A stretch of DNA of 48,235 nucleotides from Chromera velia (taxonomy: Eukaryota; Sar; Chromeraceae), in the NCBI GenBank assembly GCA_018398765.1, contig JAHBMJ010004619.1:8150-56384 (forward strand), written 5' to 3'. How positions within the stretch are numbered: the first letter of the stretch is position 1; the number at the start of each line of letters is the position of its first letter. Under the pieces are notes generated by a model, which saw nothing but the letters and a program-made list of their open reading frames with translations, had not been told where the DNA came from and made no database searches. Made by a program: the position numbers and the translations under genes. Shown here one piece after another: positions 42,402 to 48,235 of the stretch.

Positions 42402-43926
42402 CACTATTTATCTAGTTATATATAGAAACAGGATTCACGGATTTTGTCTATTTTTTGTAAAGCAAAATTAAATTAAATTAATTATCAATTAATATCTTTA
42501 AAGGATGAAGAGGGGCAGAAGAACAGAGTTGTATCCCTTTCACTTCTTTCTGCACTTAAAGAAATGCACACAGATACTATTCACAGAGAGAGGCCTTCAT
42601 CCTTTTTCAAAAGAGAAGCTCGCAGGCCAGTCAGGAGAGATAGGGACACACGCAGTGAATGAAAGAGTAGATAGGATGGAAAGATGGATTGTAAGCAAGA
42701 CAGACAAAGAAATAAAAGAGAGGAAGAAAGAAATCTTCAGGTGGAGAATTGAGAGGGGAGTGAGAGAGAGAGATAGAAGAGAAAGAGAAAAAGGAAGAAA
42801 AGTCCATATGGCACACATACATCGAACAAAAGCAAACGGAAACAGATTGCACCTTATTTTTAAAAAATTATTTGAAAAGGCGTCAGAAGAAAAACTAAGA
42901 GAGGGAATGAAAATAGAGAAAGAAAAACTGGAACGGGTGCCCTTTTCTTATAGAAGGGTAGCACCAAGAGGAGAACATAGAAGGAGAGCAGCCTGCAGAG
43001 TAGGAAACAGGACGTTAGCGGGAACAAAGGGAAAAGTGCCAGAAAGAGAAGGGCAGAGAGTGTCGTTGGATGAGAGACTCTGCCCTTATTGCAAAGGATA
43101 GATAGAAACAGAGGTGTTGGAGGATGAGATCCATATACTGACTGAGTGTCCGATTTATGATAGAGAAAGAGCACACATGTATAGAACATTAGGAGCAGAC
43201 TGGAACGAGGGAAGAGAAAAGAGAGCAAGAGAAGTTTGCAGAGAGAAAAGAGAAGGACAAAGAGGAAGACTGCATACTGAGGCTCTGTTCAAATTCTTGA
43301 TGAACGAAGGGCATAGTGCGGTGGATGAGTTTCTGGGGAGGGCAGCGTTCAGAAGAAGAGTGTTCAAGGAAAGCCCAGGAGGGTACGCACCTGGAAGCTC
43401 GTTAGATGAAACAGTGCTGGCACAGAGACACGGAGTGATCACAAAAAGAAAGGGAGGAACGGAAAGAAGAAAAGAAGAATACAAGACCATCCTGGAAGCA
43501 ATGGAAGCAGGAAGACAGCTGAGAGAGGGAGAAGGAGAAATCGCTGAGAGAAGAATGGAGAGAGGGCGTGCACAAAGCTAAAGCGTCCTTTCGTCCTGTG
43601 TCATTGGATCGATTTTTGGAGCAGTCCCTTCTGAGCAGCCCATAGACCAAAGCATGTAAAGCGTAGATAGATTGTTGCTTGTTAGCGGCCTGGGAAACCA
43701 GGCGGGCCACGGGGTGTGGTCTGAGCCTCAGCGATGAGGTACACCCCCCTGCCGTTTGCGGGGGCGACCTCTATAAGACAAAACGGCGACAGTGCTCTAG
43801 GGCACCACTAATCACTCTCACTATCACTATTTATCTAGTTATATATAGAAACAGGATTCATGGATTTTGTTTATTTCTTGTAAGCAAAATTAAATTAAAT
43901 TAATTATCAATTAATATCTTTAAAGG
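42402..43926 (+). repeat. Pair of 102-bp direct repeats flanking LINE copy B
   Basis: CACTATTTATCTAGTTATAT... at 42402-42504 recurs at 43825-43926 with only a few differences (CGG/TGG, TCTATTTTTT/TTTATTTCTT, one A). The left copy ends one base before the ATG-led frame of the LINE fragment; the right copy starts directly after the LINE 3' tail. They behave like a very long target-site duplication or the terminal repeats of a composite element. Confidence 0.88.
42505..43824 (+). mobile_element. LINE 3' fragment, copy B
   Basis: One frame (42505-43581) is interrupted by a single in-frame TAG at 43099-43101, where copy A has Trp (CRGWVEAE versus CKG-stop-IETE). It carries VDRMERWIVSK, the CPYC...EIHILTECPIYDRERAH zinc motif and LAQRHGVITKRKGG, as in copy A. 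No reverse transcriptase or endonuclease is present. A non-coding 3' part follows (GGGGCGACCTCT...ACAGTGCTCTA at 43762-43801), ending in an ATCACT-rich tail (43810-43824). Probable product: none. Confidence 0.75.
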
Positions 43927-44322
43927 GTTCATTTCGATCGATCGAGCATATAATAATGATGATCGGTCGATACCGATACGATAACTATAGCTACCCCTAA
44001 AGTAAATTCTATGATAGATTTCTAGTTAAACTGCATACTTGGTGCGTAGCCGTCAACACAGTAGATTCTAACCAAAAAATAGGCCAATAACGATGAAGTA
44101 TGATCATAATGATGATGAATGAACGAATGAATTTGTCAATGTAGGATCCAAGCTAATTTGACTATAATATTTTTTTGTATAAAACCATCATCTATAGATG
44201 TTTATGAACGAAAGTTCTAACTTTTCAAGTATTTTTCAGATCAGAGCTAGGATCAGAGTCTTCTTGTTTACAAAAACTGTTTCTTTAAAAGTATTGTAAG
44301 TCATAGTGAGTCAACTTCTAGG
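43927..44322. other. AT-rich spacer before the NOL6 stop
   Basis: No gene seen. GATCGATCGAG at 43937 and AATGAATGAACGAATGAAT at 44112; probably NOL6 3' UTR joined to transposon-flank DNA. The composition changes sharply at about 44347, inside the last NOL6 exon. Confidence 0.5.
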
Positions 44323-45301
44323 TCAACTTTTATCTGAATTTGAAAAATCAGCGCCCGCCACGACAATACGCTGAACGAGACCACCTCCCTGCGCCTGGAG
44401 GCCGGCAAGGAAGAGTATGGGGTTCGCCACCGTGAGAACTCCGGCCCCCTCCCCTCTCTTTTCCTGCTCGCCGTCCCTGTCCACCCCAATCAGACACTGA
44501 GGGAACCCGAACGGCCCCCCGGCGGGACGTGGAGGGATCGGGAGGAAGGCAGAGGGACGGAACCGGATACCGATCTGCCGACACACACTCGGTATCACCT
44601 GCCCCGTCCCTCCCTCCCCGTCTTCCACCCACACTCCCGTCAGGGGATCAACGAACAAATACGCAGCCCCACGCGCATGCCACGCAACAGTTCGTATGAA
44701 ATGACGCAACGCCGCAGCGAAAGGAACCGCTGCCCGCCGCCCCGCCGCCAGGGGCCCCAAAGACTCCCCCGAAGAATTCGGACCGTCTGAGCTTGCGGGC
44801 AGGTTGGCGTACGCGCTGCTGGCCCCAGAAGGCAAAAGTCCGCTCTCCTCCCGTCTCCTCTTCCTTCCCCCCAGACCATCCCCACCCGAGTCCAACCCCA
44901 TATCGTCATGATCCCCAGAAGAGGAAGAGGAAGACGCACAGAGAGAGGGGTCCAGCAAAAGGACGGCGTCGAAGGATCCCTCTTCCCATCTGCATCCAAT
45001 CAATCAATCATTCATTCTTTTATCATATGATCTGCATGCACGACGAGCATCTGCGACAGCGACTTGAATACCGGAGGCGCCTCCAGACAGTCACTGGCCA
45101 AATAGTCAAATGCCGAAGCAAAAGAGGCACCAGCACAGTGGAGAAGAAGAAAACAAAAACGCAAGGGACAACCAAATCATCTGCTCTTCACTCATTAAAA
45201 GACGGAAAAAAAGGTCGGTTCGAGCAGAGACAAAGCAAGAATGAGCCGAACAGGGCCGAACAGCACACACAGACAGATAGATAGACTGACAGACTACATT
45301 G

Positions 45302-45332
<31 letters not shown>

Positions 45333-48040
45333 CCAGACAGACAGACAGACAGACAGACAGGCAGACAGACAGACTGGAATAGGGGTCTCCACATATTTTC
45401 TGCCGTCCTTCTTCTCTCGAGGGCCTTCTCCAACACAGACGAGACGCCTGCACCGAGGCCTCTGCAGAGAGACGCAGAGAGGCAGACGAGCAGACCAATC
45501 ACTCCTCGTGCGTTCACATCAATGAGCGCATGAAAAAGTATAGAGGGTTTTCTAGATCAATGAATGTGTTCGTTAGCGTTTAGACCAGAACGCGAGATGC
45601 GTGAGACAGACAAATGAGTAAAAAATCGCAACAATGCGGGATGTTTGAAACGGCAGCAGCTCAGCCACGCACACGTAAATCTGGAAAAGAGTTTGCTTGA
45701 AGCCGTCCCCATTGCATTCATTCCATCAGCGCATGGAGAGAGAGAGACAGGACACTGTCAGTCAGTCAGCCAGACGCAGAAAGTTTTTCTTCTTTCTCTC
45801 TTGCTTCAAGGTGCGCTACTTTCCAATCTGATCACCGGCCGTCCCCCCCCACCCTTCCAACTCCTAATTTCACTCACGCACCTTGGCGGAGGAGGGAGGA
45901 GGTTCAGTTCCTCGTTCATGCGCATGCGGAGAAGCCCGGCGCTGCGCCGTTATACACACATACACATACGCATTCATGCACACACATGCATGCATGCACA
46001 AACGCACGCACAGCTCCCTGAAGAGAAACAAATCGGAGCAGGGGGGGGAGAGAAGAAAGCGTATCCCAACCTTTTCCCACGATAAGAGGAAGAAAACGAA
46101 GCGGTAGAGCTGAAAAAAAAAAACAGGGAAACCGAAGAACGGCATGGCATGGTTATTTTGCCTTTCCATCCTGCGTGTCTTCCATGTCTTCTTTTTCTTT
46201 TCACAGACAGAGCACGCTGCAAGAGGAAAACAGACGAGGAGGGAATTTGAAACAAGCAACTGCACAGACACACGAGAGATGAGAGAGAGAAAGAGAGAGA
46301 GAGAGCAGACTGACGTAGCTGCCCGTATGAGCGCCAGAGCATAAGGCGAGTCGATCGGAGGTCCCCCCAACAAGAGGCAATGGGGGTCCAACGGAGAGGC
46401 CACCCAGAAGTGAGGGGGGAGGGGGGGGGCCTCCTCCTCATATCCCCCATCTTGCTGCTGTTGGAGGAACTCGGAAACTGCGCGGCGACTTCTGCAAGCG
46501 TAGAAGACCACAAAAATAAAGGGACGCGCACAGAACGAGCGACCGCTTTAAAGTGAAACAACAAGACTTCGATGGATACACAAATCCTGAAGGATTTTCA
46601 GTGAAAAAGGGAGGGAAAGCTCCCGAGACAGAACGGGGCAACAGAACAAAAATGGAGAAAGGCAAGAGGTTCAACTGGAAAAAAAGGTCTGATGGATGGA
46701 CACACGGACCTTTCAAATGCCTCCCTGAGTCTCTTTGCGACTTTCGTTTTTCCTCCCGCTCCCTGTGTCCGTGCTTCTTTTTCTTCTTCTTCTGTCACGC
46801 CAACCATCCCGTCTCTCCCCCCCGTTCCAGGAGGTGAGGGGTCAACCAGGAGGGGCGTTGACGTCCAGTCGCGGGTCGAGAGGAGTAGCAGGAATCTGTA
46901 TATGCCATACACATTCACGTGTGCAACCACACACGCTCATGAGCACACACTGTCTCCGATTTTCACTGGCACATTTTCTCTCACACAGACGGAGAGAAAA
47001 CGGAAGAACAGGTCGTGGCAGAGGGAACCATCGAGCAGACAAACACACAGACCCTATCGTTTCCTCTTTCCCCAGCAAAGAACAACAAGCAGCGACCAAC
47101 CTTGAGAGTGCAACGTGGGGACTCTGGGGAGATCCCGCAAACCCCAAGGGGCATATGCTCTCCCCCCCTCCCTCTTCATCCTCCCCCGTCTCCTTCCACG
47201 CCCCCCCCGCCTCCCCCATAAACAGAGACGCCACGATCATTTCCACAAGCTCCTCGTTCCACGAGAGGGCAGCAGAGGGACAAAGAGACGGATCACCCAC
47301 TGACCCCCCCAGTTCCCTGTCTCCCTCGCCCTCTCCATCAGACACCGATGGAGGCAGGTGCCTCGCAGCCCACTGCTTACAAAGGGCGACAGACGGCGGG
47401 AAGGCGGGACACCGGAGGCCGAGGGCGTGCAGGCGCGACCGGAGGGCAGGGCGCCACCACAGAGTGCGAAGGTCCGCGAAGACAGAAGGCCGGGGGCGCA
47501 CCTGCACATGTGCATGCAATGCAGGGGGGCGATTCGGATCGAGGAACTTGACACGTCATCATGTGCTACCAGCACACTTCTCCCTTCTTCAGTCATTTTC
47601 ACACTCTTTCGCTCTCTCTTGTATGTGGGGAGGGGGTGGATGGGTTGGGGTCGGGGTGGAAGGATGTGGGCACTTTGCAGCGGTGATGGAAGTGCAATAG
47701 CACTGAGGATTGGCGTGCTTGGGATATGTACAACATATTTTTTCCCTTCTTCCTTTTTCCAATGGTCCATTCAACCCCTTGTGTTTTGCATTCTATGAGA
47801 GTTGTGCCTACCTGACATCAGCATCGACAGCCAACGGCCTGTGTCCGGAGGGGGCAGCACATACGCCGTTGAAGTTGGAATCATGAACAAAAACAGTCTG
47901 CCGAGGACACAGAAACAGACAAAGAGCCCTGTGACTTCACAGACAGGCAGACAGACCTTCCAAACAGGTTCGAAGGCGCACGCAAGAGAGGCGCTATTGA
48001 GGAGCTCACGTGGATGGACGACGCGGACCCGGAAGGTTGC
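44323..48040 (-). CDS. NOL6: NOL6/Utp22 (Nrap) nucleolar protein, C-terminal 527 aa; 5' part beyond the window
   Basis: NOL6/Utp22 is a component of the UTP-C module of the small-subunit processome and is needed for 18S rRNA maturation in the nucleolus. Inferred exons (transcript order): 48040-47957, 47501-47101, 46895-46710, 46491-46315, 45461-45393, 44989-44323; sum 1584, all phases consistent. Landmarks match the family in order: FRVRVVHPREL (family FRIRVAYQREP); CPAFPPSVALCKQWAARHL (HPAFSGVARLAKRWVRAQL); ELVEMIVASLFM; RFLLLLSTRDWTSTPLLVD (RFLFLVSTFDWKNNPLFVN); PHFWVASPLDPHCL (VMVIVTPQDRK); VSSVLEKALE; FDAVLLLDPSLC; GIRFRPSAFLP (GVLWKPTSFQP); TVANPILFLAGLQAQGGGLV at the end. Acidic and Ser/Gly inserts lengthen it relative to human. 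The last 10 codons (FSNSDKS) fall in AT-rich sequence. Exons upstream of 48040 are outside the window. Confidence 0.92.
45302..45373 (-). repeat. (CAGG)n(CAGA)n array in a NOL6 intron
   Basis: Seven or more CAGG units followed by CAGA units on the plus strand (CTGT/CCTG in the sense), about 20 bases downstream, in transcript direction, of the donor of exon 45461-45393. Confidence 0.92.
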
Positions 48041-48235
48041 CTGAATGAATACACGATGAAACGAATAATCAATCCATCTGGCTCTGCGCTTGTGAGGCAA
48101 AGAGGCGGGTCACAGAGTGCATCTAGCTGTCTCGACTACAAGGGCGGAGGAAAGAGAGAGAGCATAACACGAGGAGTCAGGAAGGAAGGAAGAAGGGGTG
48201 AGAGTGATGAGCGAAAGGAATCGATTTCAGACGAA
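48041..48235. other. NOL6 intron at the window edge
   Basis: The exon ending at 48040 has an acceptor (CATTCAG) on its 5' side, so the DNA to the right is intron or earlier exons of NOL6. No exon recognised in these 195 bases. Confidence 0.6.

Noticed and set aside
43680..43800. GC-rich folded-looking stretch as a tRNA or ribozyme gene
   Set aside because: It is the 3' UTR shared by both LINE fragments; no tRNA box pattern could be placed.
47809..47877. VFVHDSNFNG-like segment resembling an N-terminal NOL6 motif
   Set aside because: Wrong place in the gene; exons 48040-47957 and 47501-47101 join in phase without it.

Overview
The window looks like nuclear DNA of an intron-rich alga-like protist. 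Exons of 12 to about 1100 bases are separated by introns full of simple repeats, and spliced models give eukaryotic nuclear proteins (NOL6, TBCCD1, a Siz/PIAS SUMO ligase). A chromerid (Chromera-like alveolate) is my best guess; that is inference from style, not a marker gene.

Layout. 1-4782: about 4.8 kb of low-complexity DNA with no exon I can defend. 4783-9647 (-): seven-exon gene for an unrecognised 785-residue RGG-type protein. 9648-10455: shared divergent promoter with palindromes. 10456-24076 (+): 25-exon gene for a SUMO E3 ligase (about 1132 aa) with chromodomain, PHD, PINIT and SP-RING in that order. 24077-29011: AT-rich transposon graveyard with a LINE 3' fragment (-) and a candidate hairpin/MITE element. 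29012-35175 (-): complete 13-exon TBCCD1 gene (736 aa). 35176-44322: second transposon block with a decayed Ty3/gypsy chromodomain element and LTR-like repeats, a decayed Cys/His repeat ORF, and a second LINE 3' fragment between 102-bp direct repeats. 44323-48040 (-): C-terminal part of NOL6/Utp22, running off the right edge.

For all four genes the exon phases close exactly over the whole chain (coding sums 2358, 3399, 2211 and 1584 bases, all divisible by three), which is the main support for the models. The genes do not form one pathway: NOL6 acts in the small-subunit processome, TBCCD1 in centrosome/basal-body and Golgi positioning, and the SUMO ligase probably at methylated chromatin.

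Most interesting signals: (1) a SUMO ligase carrying an intact-cage chromodomain where plant Siz1 has SAP; (2) splice donors with C at +3 (GTCAGT, GTCTGT, GTCGGT, GTCCGT) in 22 of 47 inferred introns; (3) three cases of an exon edge with its splice site copied into the neighbouring intron, one inverted; (4) an intron whose donor end is a long GTCA array offering donors in every phase.
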